Numbered from the stretch's first letter, positions 11,514 through 22,754 are shown. The stretch is 64,000 nucleotides of DNA from Euborellia annulipes (GCA_023213315.1 JAKCPI010005174.1:1-64000), one strand, 5' to 3'. The notes: generated from the letters alone by a model not told the origin. Made by a program: numbers and translations.

Positions 11514-11650
11514 ACCTGATGTTTTCTCATCAAAAGAAGCTTTTTAGGGAGCTTGTAGAAAGAAAATGTTTTCCCAGATTCCTCTTCATTTTGCTGTCTT
11601 TTACTTTTTTTTATAGGTCGTTTCATGCATACATATGCAGAACATGCCAT
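11514..11650 (-). pseudogene. THAP-type zinc finger fragment
   Basis: The minus-strand frame starting MACSAYVCMKR and continuing to SFYKLPKK has the C-x(4)-C and F-x-x-(F/L)-P spacing of the first half of a THAP domain. It is preceded by Met and lies within the 10822-12018 element, in the position expected for the N-terminus of a P-type transposase. The rest of the domain is lost in low-complexity sequence. A degenerate second copy of the same stretch on the same strand is visible near 11035-11065. Confidence 0.55.
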
Positions 11651-12026
11651 GTTAATTATTTTTAAAAATAAAAATAAAATAAAAATACACAAAATCAAGA
11701 ATTCTTCAATAAAACAACTATCTATAACCTATACCTAACCTAGACTTAAAATCTAAAAAAAAACAAGTAATTACAAATTAAATCATTAAAAACTATTTCA
11801 AATGTTTAAATATATGAACAAAACTATAAAACAAAGAAGAAATATCTAAGAAAAACTTTCAAAAACACGAGAAAATTGGAAACAAAATTGTATTATGTCC
11901 TATGGAAAAGTCAATGTTTACATATTTTCAATATGGCTGACACGAATTTCTCCCCTCTTTTTTGGAGCCACCCCCCCACTCCTTCAAACAAGCCTTAGTG
12001 TCACTCCCTACCTCCCTGCAAAATAC

Positions 12027-13772
12027 CAATAAGCTTGTTTGTTTCCTACTGTCAGAGCACTCTAGTGGCAATATCAGGCTCAGATACAAATTGTACAACT
12101 ACAGTAGTACAATTGCTCAATTTATGGTGCTGAAAAGTCGGGTTTGTCATAATTGTGGGTTAGCACTATCTGCAGCCGGTCCCTTCAATTTTCAATGTGT
12201 CTTTTCAAATTAAGTTCTTACACAAATAGTACAATATTTGAAACGGCGAGTAACATAGCAATAATTTGAATCTCTTAAATGTTTTGGGAAATTAATTATA
12301 ATCAAATTTCTTCAAAATCTGAACACAAATCTATTATTTTCCTTTTGGCAGTTTTATGATTTATGGCTATTTCCAGGCAGACCCTTTGGGCAGTCATAAA
12401 TAGAGCCTTTTGCTGTGCTTACTACCCTACTTGAACTCAAGGTCCTTCCACCTTAACATTTGCATTGCAACAAGAAATATTCTAAATTGGCAAAAAAACT
12501 TGGCGGGCTTTACGGCTATTAGATAATATATAGCCGCTAAATCTATCAGGCCAAAAACAAAAGTTTCTAAGCAAAGCAAAGTTATCAATAATTTAATATA
12601 CTCTTCGGTACTTATATATAGACCAATACTTAATAATAAATTGATATGACTTGAAAAGATGGAGAGCGAATTCATTTATTCCATTAATTTATATAATTTC
12701 TAACGTGAAATTTAATTAAAGATTTAATCAATCCTTTATTAAATCCCTTTTATACTATTAGTTACAAATGATTTGTTTTATATTTCGTCATTCTCTTTCA
12801 ACCATCATCATTCATCCCTTGACCATTAAATTATCTTTTTTGCTTTCGACATCAAAAGCACAAGTGATAAATTTTATTTGAATATTTAATTAAGGTTTCA
12901 CGTTAATTTTAGTAATTAATATTATTGCTCAGAAAACGAACCGCTGACCTTATATCATCAAATAAAATTCTTGTCTATGCTCGAAGGGAGAGAAGTGCCT
13001 TTTAAATTTTAAATTTAAAATCTATCGTCGGACAGAGAAAGTAACATACAATAGGTGCCGTTCCTGTTACTTAGTAACATTTTTTGTATTAATAATTACT
13101 AAATTAAAATAAACTACGATTAATGCGAAATCTCTTTTATTTACTGAATTATTAAATGATGGATATCATTTTAAATTTGTATTGGAGAGACTGGTAAAGA
13201 AACCTTTTATTAAATTTCCTTCTCTAATATTATTCAGAGTTATACTAAAATTATTTTTTTAATTAAAAAATTTCATATGTGTTTTCGTGTGTCAATATAA
13301 AGGAATTTACTTTTCTACCTCAATTTATTATTATTTATTCGATTAAAATACGTTCGAAAAGAGCTTTATGAAAATTTAATAATCGACCCCATTTACATGG
13401 CTTTTATATATCGTGATTTCTCGTGTAACAAAATAGCTGCTGTATTCAGCAAGCATAAAAAAAAAAAATAAGAGAAAGTAAAAATTAATAAATCTTATTA
13501 CACATTAGCTCATGAAATAATTCTGTATTTTTAAATAAAATTTAGCCTTTTTTTCGTTAATGGATATTAAATTTTCCAGATTTATATTTATATATTGTAT
13601 AAATTCAAGTTTCATTATTTTCTAAGTTTTATATTTATTATCTAGCCCATATCCGTACATGATTATTTCTCGAAATTTCAATTTGCAATGCAAATGAGCT
13701 AGCTACTCTCTAATTAAATTCTTTATTATTTGTTCCAGACCTCCTACATATGTTCATTTTGTAAATATCCCC
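12027..13772. other. AT-rich sequence, nothing recognised
   Basis: About 1.7 kb without supported gene, RNA or bounded repeat. It may be unique intron or flank. Confidence 0.5.
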
Positions 13773-13775
13773 TAA

Positions 13776-14374
13776 AGGGCCCTACACAAGTCCTGATTTA
13801 TTAGACCAACCGGCAGGTCAAACTAATCAGGCCCTTAGGGTTGGGACGTGTGTAGGCCGGAATCTGTCAGGACTGAAGTACGTAGTCGGGTGGGGAGAAC
13901 CATCCAACTGCCAACCCCCACTCCTTTCTCTGATAAATCAGGACGTGTGTAGTGTGGTTGGTCTGACTTCCCTTTTCAGTCTGCTTTCAGTCATTAATTT
14001 CATGCTATGACCTCTGTTACGGAAGCTGAACAATCTGTAATGATAGAGTTAATTGATTACCGGTGTTTGTGGGACATAGAGGACACGAACTATTGCAACA
14101 GGGACCAGAGAATAGATTGTTTAAATGAATTATTAAAAATTTATAAGTGGATCCCAGCGCAAGCCTCTATGGGAATCATAGCTATACTTATTTTTTGAAA
14201 TTTAGAGAGATAAGCCATTTAAAATTCTTCTTTACACCTCAAGCGATTGATCAAAACTGATCTGGTGTCGGTGGTTGACCTGATCGGTTGATGCGTGTGG
14301 AGGCGGGCCCCACCTGACCGGTCGTGTCTGACTTGGCAGGTAGGGAAGTTAGGTCACCCCGTGTGTAGGGTCCT
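13776..14374 (+). mobile_element. PIF/Harbinger-type element with MADF fragment, TSD TAA
   Basis: Termini AGGGCCCTACACA and TGTGTAGGGTCCT are inverted and flanked by TAA (13773-13775, 14375-14377). Subterminal GATTTATTAGACC/GACGTGTGTAG and GTCTGAC words recur inside both ends. The 599-bp body contains one open frame with a MADF-like block. Harbinger elements normally carry a separate Myb/SANT-like or MADF-like gene beside the transposase, so this fits a deletion derivative that kept part of it. Confidence 0.85.
14007..14198 (+). pseudogene. MADF/Myb-like DNA-binding domain fragment
   Basis: The 63-codon frame reads ...IELIDYRCLWDIEDTNYCNR followed by DQRIDCLNELL. This matches the first helix and loop of MADF domains (LI-x-x-(Y)R-x-x-x-LWD...Y-x-x-(K/R)-x-x-R). 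After about residue 47 the match is lost and the frame ends in hydrophobic sequence, so only the start of the domain survives. The protein would be the accessory DNA-binding factor of a Harbinger element, not a host regulator. Confidence 0.65.
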
Positions 14375-14444
14375 TAATACAGTAGTTCCTTAGTTGCTTT
14401 AAATCGCCCTTAAACCTCCATTGTAATAATAATTATAATAAGTT

Positions 14445-14987
14445 GATGCAGCCAATTAATTGAGCTTCTATTTAGTAATAAACACTCTTTATTGGAACGT
14501 TTCGGCTGGGAAAAACACTGCCATCTTCAGCCTTCAAAGTTAAAAAATTATAATACATTCATTTATCAAATTTTTTTTATTTTAATAAAAATTTTATTCA
14601 TATTAATAAATATACTTACAGTAGGCCCTATATTTAAATTTTTTATAACGGTACAAAAATAAAATTGTCATAAGCTTATGTTTTAATACAAGTTATTTGC
14701 AAAACATATGACAATTCTATTTTTGTATAAAAAATTTAAATATACTATAAGTATATTTATTATTATGAATAAGATCTTTATTATTATAAAAAAATTTGAT
14801 TTTTTTTTTTTTCCCCACCCAGGCCTTGACAATTATGTCATTTCGGCCAGCCTACCAAAAAATTTGATAAATGAATGTATTATAATTTTCTAGCTTTGAA
14901 GGCTGAAGATGGCAGGGTTTATCCCAGCCGAAACGTTCCAATAAGAGTGTTTATTACTAAATAGAAGCTCAATTAATTGGCTGCATC
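14445..14987. mobile_element. Foldback element with CTGAAGATGGC...CCGAAACG motif
   Basis: Arms of about 95 bp are inverted: GATGCAGCCAATTAATTGAG at the left and CTCAATTAATTGGCTGCATC at the right. Both contain the strand-specific motif CTGAAGATGGC...GCCGAAACGTTCC. The interior is also largely palindromic (AATTGTCATAAG... with ...ATGACAATT) apart from an extra block about 14800-14860. No coding sequence. The motif recalls the terminal repeats of Penelope-like elements; this is an inference. Confidence 0.75.
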
Positions 14988-16033
14988 CTCTTTCCTATTC
15001 AATATATCAGCTTCAGCCATGTTCTACTATTCAATAATTCCTAAAATTAATAGAGAATTCATTAGTGGACCGCTCGCTCTACAGTTCTGACAAAACAAAA
15101 ACAAACTAATTTATGCAACCTATGGTAATAATTACCTCTGGATTGTTTAATATTTTCAAAGGTCTTCAATTCAAAAATTAGAAAATTTTTTACTATATTA
15201 CTTCATCTATGTTCAAAAATGAATGTAAATTTAGTTCTTAGACCTAGTAAAAAAATAAAAAATTGTTTTTGGAAGAGGGAGAAATTTAATTTAAAATAAA
15301 TAAATTCACTTTAGAATGCTATTTGATGGTCACGTTAAATGCTACCATTTTATTGATCTCATATAACAGAAAGAGGGAAGGGATTTTTTTAATTTTGTAG
15401 GAATTAATATCCCGGTTGAGATATGTATGAAGGCTCGTTTATATGTACGTGGCGGTATTATTAAATAAAACGTAGAGAGAATGGCTTTGTTCTGTTCTGT
15501 CTTAGTGTCAAAAGGTGACATAAATACTCCTTATGAGTTGAGATAAGGGGAGCAGAGAAGGAAATTATGACGTCACCTGAACACGTGATGCGGGTGGTAT
15601 GGTGGCAAAAGGTCATAAAGTTCACGGTCTTGGGAAATTGAATCTGAGCAAGGAAAATATTTTTTCTTCATACCTATAGTCCTTAATGTATACAATATTT
15701 GTTTGTTCTTTATATGCTTACTTTAAATTTCGCATTTTATATTTACTTATTTCCTTGAATATATTACACATTTTTTTGCAAAAATAAAAGAATATTAATT
15801 TAATATTAAATATACAGTGTATATTATACACTCGATTATATGTTTCAAGATATTTATTTTAATTTCGACATTCTTGTGTCACCCTCAGGAGTGATTTAAT
15901 CATTGAGACAAGATTGTCGATATACGTTAATTTTTAATTAATAAACTTCTTGAAACCCAGTTATAAATGAGTGTATTATTTGTATATTTAATTTTAATTT
16001 GCATAATGTTTTAACATTTTGACTTGATAGAAT
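14988..16033. other. AT-rich sequence, nothing recognised
   Basis: About 1 kb with no supported feature. Confidence 0.5.
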
Positions 16034-16512
16034 TTTTTTTTTAAACACTCACACTTTTTTTCCCATTCACACCCACAGTTTTTGGCAACTTAGGCCATAT
16101 AAGACTTTACGATAACCCATTATTATGAATATATTGCAATATATTGGGGTCCAGGCATTCTTATTTAAACCATTTGGTATCAAAATGGCTTAAATAAAAT
16201 AAAATAATATATATTTTGTTTGTAGGCCCTGAAGATGGTCCATTTGAAGGATTGAAACCAATAATGTACACTGGTTGGCCGATAAATGACTAGAAATAAA
16301 AAAATAAAAAATAGTTTAATTTTTTATTAACATTACACTCACCTCAATCTTCGAGTTAGCCGTCGACATCCTGTTATATCCTTTGGGAAAAACTATCTTA
16401 AAATATGTTTTCGCGGCAAGAATCCTCAACGCAAGTTAAATAAAATCTTCGGACTGCCTGCGATCCGAATCCTCGACCTTTAGTATACAAGGTAGGCGGG
16501 CTACCAACTTCG
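16034..16512 (-). repeat. tRNA-derived SINE-1 copy, split by a 233-bp insert
   Basis: The body (16034-16202) and the tRNA-like head (16436-16512) belong to one SINE-1. The insert between them carries CTGAAGATGGTCC...GGATTGAAACC, the motif of the foldbacks at 14445 and 48242. TAAATAAAA at both edges of the insert looks like its target duplication. Confidence 0.65.
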
Positions 16513-16529
16513 GCAAGTCCGAGGGCCTC

Positions 16530-16788
16530 TTGATGGAATTGCCCGGGGAAAAGAAAAAACAAAGCCACAGCCACCAAGAACGTTGCTGGTGTAAGCAATG
16601 CCGAAGCACGGCTGAATTTCGAATGGACGACTCTGAAAAACAAGCGTGCTAGCCTCGCCCGCCTCCGCCGGCGACCGGGCGTTGTAACGCATTTTTGTTA
16701 CGTGATGTTTTCTGCCAACCGTAAGCCGCGTAAAAGAACTTCCTTCCAAAAATTGTTGAATTTATTTTCCCGACACCTAAGGTAGATT
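16530..16788 (+). other. Unclassified GC-richer segment with an ~85-codon open frame
   Basis: The frame includes KATATKNVAGVSNAEARLNF and later LARLRRRPGVVTHFCYVMF, ending at TAG near 16788. I do not recognise it. It lies beside a SINE and contains GTTGTAACGC/GTTACGTGATG words reminiscent of insect MITEs, so a repeat fragment is more likely than a host exon. No clear splice sites were identified. Confidence 0.3.
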
Positions 16789-17454
16789 CGAAAAAGTGAA
16801 AAATTCCTTTATGTAATTTTTATTTTTTACAAAAAAAAGACTCTAATTAAAAAAAAAAAATAAGATATTCAATTGTATTTGTCTCTTTGCTTGTCGCTTT
16901 GACTCGATGATGAAACCAGAGAGCGGATTTTTTTTTTTTATTATTTGTCCAAAAGAGCGGAACAGATTGGCATCGACAAAAAAGGGCGTTGTGAAGGGGA
17001 AGGGATGAAATAGAATTGATATATGAAAGTAATAAAGCAAGAGAGACACTTTGTCAGCCAGCTGGGTGGCAATCAGCTCCCGAGGGCCAACCACCGCCCA
17101 ATCAGACTATCAAATAGACAAGTCAACTCATTCCATACCATTATTTGCTTTTTTATATTTTAATATAATAAGCGTTTCGGAGAAATATGTAAATTTTTTT
17201 TCTGGCTGGGTTTGTTTTCAATCACTGCAAGATAACAATATTACCGTATATTTTTTTTTAAATAAAAGATCAAATTTTCTTGCCATTCCTTTTCACATTT
17301 CGTCTCTCTTTTTTTAACTATAGTTATAAATCAATTGTGCATTAAGAATTGTGAAATACAATTATTCAAACACTTGTTTTCTTTTCAAATTCACTTTCTC
17401 ACGATTTCTTTTTGAAGGGAAGAGGATTCAAAGAAGTAGGACCAGCACACATAG
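16789..17454. other. AT-rich sequence, nothing recognised
   Basis: T- and A-runs; no supported feature. Confidence 0.5.
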
Positions 17455-18082
17455 GATTTAGATGTTGAAATTTTTATGGAAATACACGTTCCCTGGACCC
17501 AAAAAAAGCGGGGCCGGTCTGTTTGTTTGTCTGTGAGGTCAAATAATAGAAGAAGTACAAATGAGCTACGGAGATGAAATTTTATATTTAAGTTAGGTAC
17601 CCTCCAGACAAATAAGCTTTTAAATAAAATCGGTCAAAGAATACTATTGTAATACTTTTTCAATTTTTTACGATTTTCTCAAAACTTGCTATACCAGGTA
17701 ACGAATTTTATAAATGAATTGGTGTTTAGATGCTCTTTAAAATGTATATTTTCATTTTTTCCTCAAAAAATTGTTTTAAGCACACTTTACCCATGTACTT
17801 CACAAAAAAGATATGCTAAAAGAAATAGTTCCCTAAATATAAATATTTTTCAATATTTAGAAATTTTACATCTTTAATTCTAATGTAATGGGGGGGCAAA
17901 AACGCATGATAGGGCTGGAGGGAAATAGTGAGGCCCACCGACCCCGCATCGCAGGAATAAGGCGAGGACCGAAAAAGAATTCTAATGCCATGCCGGAAAC
18001 TAAATATATAAATCTGGTGTGCTAGTACAAAACAATTTTCAATTACAGACGTTAGCAGAAAGTTGTATGCTCTTAGTGTGAC
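17455..18082 (-). mobile_element. Hairpin-ended family, old degenerate copy (copy 4), with LINE-tail insert
   Basis: It retains TTTAGATGTTGAAATTT..., CGGTCTGTTTGTTTGTCTGTG, GAGATGAAATTTTATATTTAA, TAGATGCTCTTTAAAATGTA and a decayed terminal hairpin (AATCTGGTGTG...AAAGTTGTATGCTC). A ~95-bp LINE tail (17889-17985) interrupts it, with ATTCTAATG repeated on both sides as a likely duplication. Confidence 0.7.
17889..17985 (+). repeat. LINE-tail fragment (CGCATGATAGGGCTGGAGGG family)
   Basis: It shares GATAGGGCTGGAGGGAAA, GTGAGG, CGACCCCGCATCGC and ATAAGGCGAGGA with the longer copies at 22490-22743 and 49133-49357. Confidence 0.7.
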
Positions 18083-18779
18083 ATTATCGAATTATATAGG
18101 GCCTATATAGATTATAGTGAAGTTAGTAGCTTTTTAATAATAGGAATATACTGTATTTATTTTGATCATAATAACTCGTTAAGTTGAATAGTTATTTCTT
18201 AATTGTATGAAAAGTAGCAGCACAAGTTGAAGAGCACGGCTTGGCAGCCCCTTCTGGGCAGGCAACCATAGGAATGAGCTGCCATGTTGGAAGCTCAACC
18301 TTCAGGCGCAATGGTGGCTTTCTTTGAGCCCGCGGAGGCTGAGGATGTAGAGAGGTCCAGTCGCATCAAATTATTTTTTAAACTAATTTAGATATACGAT
18401 ATTGACCAAGTGTGTCATTCTCGTGCGAAAAATTTATAATAAATTGACATTTAATTTCAAATTTTAGTTTTGATTTCGATTTTATTCGTGTAAAATTTCT
18501 TCCTAATGTCTGTCTATTCGTCAAATTAAACCGCCTTTACGAGCCTCTCTCACACTCTCTCTAAACAGCCAATTAGCTCACAACTCCTGTTTATTATGAG
18601 CAAAGTAGTTAAGAGTTAATTGAAGTTATAAAACTATAATTTTCTTCAATGCTAACTAACTAAAGAAGCTATATTATAAAATTTATAATAATAGAGATAT
18701 TATTATCTATAATTATATTTTAAAGAAAATAAATTTTCTTTTTATAATAAAGGTCCTGTGAAATGGTCTAACTGTCCGT
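18083..18779. other. Mostly AT-rich; one GC-richer block at 18225-18365
   Basis: 18225-18365 (GGCTTGGCAGCCCCTTCTGG...GAGCCCGCGGAGGCTGAGG) stands out in base composition but has no recognisable frame or family. The rest shows nothing. Confidence 0.4.
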
Positions 18780-18862
18780 GTGTGAACTGGTATGACAGCA
18801 CATTACACAACTTTTAATTACCGAAGTTGTTTGCTGTACGTCAATCACACCAGATTTTTTTT
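18780..18862 (-). repeat. Hairpin-family copy 5, hairpin end only
   Basis: It contains a degenerate left arm (GTGTGAACTGGTATGACAGC), a core ACAACTTTTAATTACCGAAG, and the right arm CAATCACACCAGATTTTTT. Confidence 0.7.
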
Positions 18863-18882
18863 TAAATTATAAGCCCAATTTG

Positions 18883-19142
18883 CAGAGGTGTAACTACATT
18901 GACTGGCGCCCCCCCTCCTGGAAGGGGCGTATATAGATATTTTTTTTGGGGGGGGGGGGTGCCAAAACGAATTTTTTTTTGCGGAACCAAATTTTTTAGG
19001 AAAGCGATATTTTTCCGCCGTTTGAAATTTTTTTTTGCGGAACGAAATTGTTCCGGGGCGCAGGAAATTTTTGCACCCGGCTCTCTGCGCCCCCCCCTCC
19101 CACCGCACTGCGGGGTCTGAGGGGGTGTTATTTACGCCCCTG
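18883..19142. mobile_element. Short 8-bp-TSD element (hAT-like), TSD CCARTTTG
   Basis: Ends CAGAGGTGTAACTAC and TTATTTACGCCCCTG are inverted (imperfect). Flanks are CCAATTTG (18875-18882) and CCAGTTTG (19143-19150), one mismatch. G and C runs lie inside the ends. No coding sequence. Confidence 0.75.
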
Positions 19143-19207
19143 CCAGTTTGACTGCTTTTCCAATGAATAATAAATTTATAGATCTTAATTTTTTTACAAA
19201 CATCATC

Positions 19208-19290
19208 AAAGCTCCCTTTTTTTTTTTTTTTTTTTTTTTAAGGTCTTTTTCGGCATCTAAGGCCATTTAGACCCCATCCCTATTTATTTC
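19208..19290 (-). repeat. Short A-tailed retroposon fragment
   Basis: A long T-run is followed by AAGGTCTTTTTCGGCATC and GGCCATTTAGACCCCATCCC, the inverse of the block at 2022-2090. Confidence 0.6.
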
Positions 19291-19434
19291 AAATGATTTG
19301 TAGTCAAATCAAATGAAATAAATAAAAATTGAATTATAAATTAAAAAGATTTAATGTATGGGGGAAGAGGGAGGGGTGAGGGAGGGAGGAAAAAGGGAAA
19401 AAAAAAAATGAAATAAATTTTTCTCGCTTGGGAT

Positions 19435-19500
19435 GGGAAGCGAACCCGGGACTCCGGTGCGAGAAGCTAATGTCTTCTCACTGAGCCACGGCTCCCGGGC
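19435..19500 (-). repeat. tRNA-like SINE head (third tRNA-derived type)
   Basis: On the minus strand: GCCGTGGCTCAGTGAGAAG (box A-like), then CCCGGGTTCGCTTCCC (box B). No matched acceptor stem is visible, so it is a SINE head, not a tRNA gene. Confidence 0.6.
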
Positions 19501-19961
19501 AAGCTCCCCTTTTCAGTAGCTAAAATATAAATTAAAATCTTTACACTTTCCGGAAGAGAGTGTTTGGTCTCATTTGTTGAAAATGACCCAAATTATCATT
19601 GAGCTTATCCAGTTATGTAAAATAATGAGTTTTTATATTCGCATTTTATGTACGTGAGTTATAAATTTCACCTATAAATTACTTTTGTTTAGATAATGGA
19701 GAGGGATTATGAACAAATTGCTAGATATAAAATTTTTATTACATAAGTATTTGATAATGATGATGAGATTTGAAACTTTGGTAATTCAGTAAAATGATTG
19801 CATTAACTGATCTCGAATATGGCCGTTCATGTTCACTTAAATAGATAAGCAATTATAAATTTTAAATTGTAGAAATCAGGCTCACAGATGCACTAGATAT
19901 ACTGGAGATCCTAGGTTTAATTACCAGAGACCAGACGTTTCCTGGAAAAAATATTAATTTT

Positions 19962-20105
19962 TTTTTAACACTCACACTCACACACATACACACAGTCTTT
20001 TCGGCAACTCAGACCAAATTTGGCGATAACCAAATATCTATTGGGGGTCAAGGCATTCTTATTTAAGCCATTTGGTATCCAAACCCTACACCAACCCCGA
20101 GGACT
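19962..20105 (-). repeat. tRNA-derived SINE-1 copy with internal deletion
   Basis: The T-run, ACTCACACTCACACACATAC, AGTCTTTTCGGCAACTCAG and the ATTTAAGCCATTTGGTATCC block are followed directly by CCCTACACCAACCCCGAGG, the head end; the box B region is deleted. Confidence 0.75.
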
Positions 20106-20529
20106 AAAAATATTAAATTAAAATTATTATAACATGAAACTGTTATTGATTAAGTTCGCCTACATAATTTATTGCATAAACAAACTTCAAACCTATTTTA
20201 TTCAATGTTGGGTGGAGAAGGGGAACGACATATAAAATTCTTTACGGGTACAGTGTAACAAATATCTTCAATTTATAAATTTTATTAAAATAAAAAATCA
20301 TTTTTATTCATTGTGGGTGGCGACTATGAGTAGCTCGAGCTAAGTCATCCATATATCAGTTTTATATTCATATTAAGCGTCAGAATGTACGGTTTCTTTA
20401 TTTATTTTTCTGATATCCGGTATAAGCTATTTAAAAAATACTGGAGGCAGCTTTGAAAGGCTCGATGTCATAGATAAAGGAGACCCTTCGGACGAAATTT
20501 ATTAGTCCATCTTCATTGTTTTTATGCTC
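20106..20529. other. AT-rich sequence, nothing recognised
   Basis: No supported feature. Confidence 0.5.
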
Positions 20530-20880
20530 TTAGCAATTTTTTTATTTAAGGATTTTTTTTTGAATCGGGGATCAATTAGACCTCTCTTTATTTATTTTAA
20601 TAGGCTATTAACAAGTGAAGGAATTTTTTGATACACAATACTGAGTGTTTATATATTTATCTTGTATTTAGGTGAATGTTATAGCCGACGTCATTCTTTA
20701 ATAGACTTTCACGTCGGCTTTAACATTTACCTAACCACAAGATAAATACATTAACATTCCCTCTCGTGTATCGAAAAATTAAAACTTTGTCCTTCACTCT
20801 TTAATAGTCATTTGAAATTCATATAAAATGACCTAAATGACCTCTGATGCCGAAAAGGACCTTAAAAAGAAATTGCTAAC
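20530..20880. mobile_element. 350-bp foldback element built on the short retroposon block
   Basis: Arms are inverted: TTAGCAATTTTTTTATTTAAGG at left and CCTTAAAAAGAAATTGCTAA at right. Further in, TTATCTTGTATTTAGGTGAATG pairs with CATTTACCTAACCACAAGATAA, and GCCGACGTCA with the later CACGTCGGC. No coding sequence. Confidence 0.7.
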
Positions 20881-21051
20881 AGCCTAAAAGGATTGAAGAT
20901 GGGCATCCAAAGATTCTCTTTTATTGCTGCATCCTGAATTTTCTTTTCTCGATTGCAATCTCCACAGCAATTACTCTTAGAATAATATTTTTTAAATAAT
21001 TACACAAGATTTTTTTTATTTTTCCTTTGCAAACATAGGTAAATATACAGA

Positions 21052-21779
21052 AAAAAATCTGGTGTGACTGGCGCATAGCACACAACTTTCTCTTACCTTC
21101 GGTAATCGAAAGTTGTGTTCTGTGCTTGTCACACCAGATTTTTTGTGTCGACATATATTTAGTTCCCGACAGTACGGAACATATGAATTCAGATGTAAAA
21201 TTTATAAGTATGGGAAAATATTTATATTTTGTTACCATGGCAACCATTTCTCCTATCTTCCCTATGAAATACAAGAGTAAAGTGGTCTTCAGAAGATTTC
21301 AATTGCAAAATGAGAATATACATTTGAAAGAGCATCTAAAAAATAATTGATTTTTGAATTTTAAAAAAAATCGTTGGAGCAAATTTTGAGAAAATCGAAA
21401 AAAACTGAAAAAGTACATCAGTAAAGTACTAGTAATCTTTGGCCGATTTTGATTAAAAGCTTATTTTTCCGGTCCCGGGGGTTGTTTAACTTAAATATAA
21501 AATTTCAACCTCGTAGCTCAATTCCTTCATCCTTAAAATTGAACACACACCCACACACACACACACACACACACCCACCCACCCACCCACCCACCCACCC
21601 ACCCACCCACCCACCCACCCACCCACAGACAGACCATGTCGCGAAAACCACTTTTTTGGATTCAGGGGACCTCAAAACGTGAAGATCCATCAAAATCTCG
21701 ACATCGAATTTTTGACATGAATCCAATACTTTCTCTCTATATATATATTACATATATACATAGGTAAGAGAAAGTAAAA
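21052..21779 (+). mobile_element. Hairpin-ended family, full copy (copy 6)
   Basis: It begins with AAAAAAATCTGGTGTGACTGG and the partner CTTGTCACACCAGATTTTTT (near-perfect 45-bp arms around TACCTTCGGTA). GTGTCGACATATATTTAG and the 500-bp body follow, then the expanded CACC microsatellite and the tail ATACTTTCTC...GGTAAGAGAAAGT. The body matches copy 2 almost base for base in inverse orientation, so the two are recent or well preserved. Confidence 0.85.
21546..21626 (+). repeat. (CA)n/(CCCA)n microsatellite
   Basis: About 80 bp of CACACA followed by some 13 CCCA repeats. It replaces the short CACACAGACAGAC tract of other family copies, so it is a local expansion. Confidence 0.95.
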
Positions 21780-22478
21780 TATAAATTTACAATATAAAGT
21801 TATACAAAAGCACAGTTCAAAAGAAAAAAAAAGAAAATTATTAATGAGTAATCTTTTAAAGTCGACTTCTCTATGAGTATTAAAAAAAAAAACCTAGTGG
21901 AAGAAATGACAAAATAATTAATTTGGAACCTCTCCTCTATCGGATATCAATATTGTTTTTTTTTCTCATATCAAAAAGAGCATTTATAAATGATAAAAAA
22001 AAAAAAAATAATTAGAAAATAAAGATGAGAGAAAGAAAGTAAAAAAAAAAAGGAGATAATGCAGATAATTTGTAAACTTGGCGATGTTAGAATAAAATGA
22101 GAAAGAAAGAGAGAAGTTGAAATTCTCCCCGCCCCCTCCCCAACCCACGGGTATTATTCGTTTTCTCGGCAAAGGGATGCGTAAGCTAATATGGTATTCA
22201 AAGAATTCAGCCAATCCCAAAAAAACAACCAAAAGGGCTGTTTCAAAACTTTGCAACAAATACATATTACGTCTTTTTTTTTTAAACGACCCCAACGCCA
22301 TATTTTTTTTTTTCTTTATTTTTCTATATGACTCGATATTTCCAATGTTTGAAATTTACAATAACTTTACCATACAATTTTTTTTCAACTTTATTAGAAA
22401 CTTGTAAAAAAAAGAAAGAATACATTTATTTAATTTTCGTTCAAAGTTTAATATTTCTCTGCACCTAAGATCATTTTT
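21780..22478. other. AT-rich sequence, nothing recognised
   Basis: A short Lys/Pro-rich open frame near 22117-22260 has no recognisable motif. Confidence 0.5.
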
Positions 22479-22489
22479 ATTTTATTTAA

Positions 22490-22743
22490 ACTTTGCTCAG
22501 GGGCCCACATCTTGTGGGCACGTGGATGGCGACCACGAGCTACCCGAGCTGGGACAGGCAGTCCTTCAGTTCTTTAAATGTCTGTCTCTTCCTTCCTCTT
22601 TTCAACAGGCGTCAGACCGTGCAACGGGCCGGCCTGTCCTATTTCTTCCGGTCGTAAAAACGTATGATAGGGTTGGAGGGAAAGAGTGAGGTCCGCCGAC
22701 CCCGCATCGCGGGATAAGACGAGGAAAGAAGAAGAAGAAGATT
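22490..22743 (+). mobile_element. LINE-derived 3' fragment ending in (GAA)n
   Basis: It shares about 220 bp with 49133-49357 (GCCCACATCTTGTGGG, GCTGGGACAGGCAGTCCTTC, CGGGCCGGCCTGTCC, GCATCGCGGGATAAG). It ends in GAA repeats and is flanked by ATTTTATTTAA (22479-22489, 22744-22754). The 3' microsatellite tail and the duplication indicate retrotransposition of a LINE tail or LINE-dependent SINE. Confidence 0.8.
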
Positions 22744-22754
22744 ATTTTATTTAA

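Larger units (their letters stand above)
10822..12018. mobile_element. 1.2-kb element with 8-bp TSD CAAAATAC and a THAP fragment
   Basis: Termini CAGGGAGGTAGGGAG and CTCCCTACCTCCCTG are inverted and flanked by exact CAAAATAC duplications (10814-10821, 12019-12026). Subterminal CCGCCATATTGAAAA and TTTTCAATATGGC are also inverted. The interior holds a SINE-1 tail (11301-11452) and a minus-strand THAP fragment (11514-11650). The 8-bp TSD plus THAP suggests a P-type element; hAT is the alternative. Confidence 0.85.

Noticed and set aside
11276..11698. 140-codon minus-strand open frame as a host gene
   Set aside because: Only the THAP-like start is meaningful; the remainder translates poly-A/T and SINE tail sequence inside a transposon.
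21449..21726. Repetitive Pro-Thr-His and Val-Gly-Gly-Trp frames
   Set aside because: Translation of the (CCCA)n microsatellite inside a hairpin-family copy.
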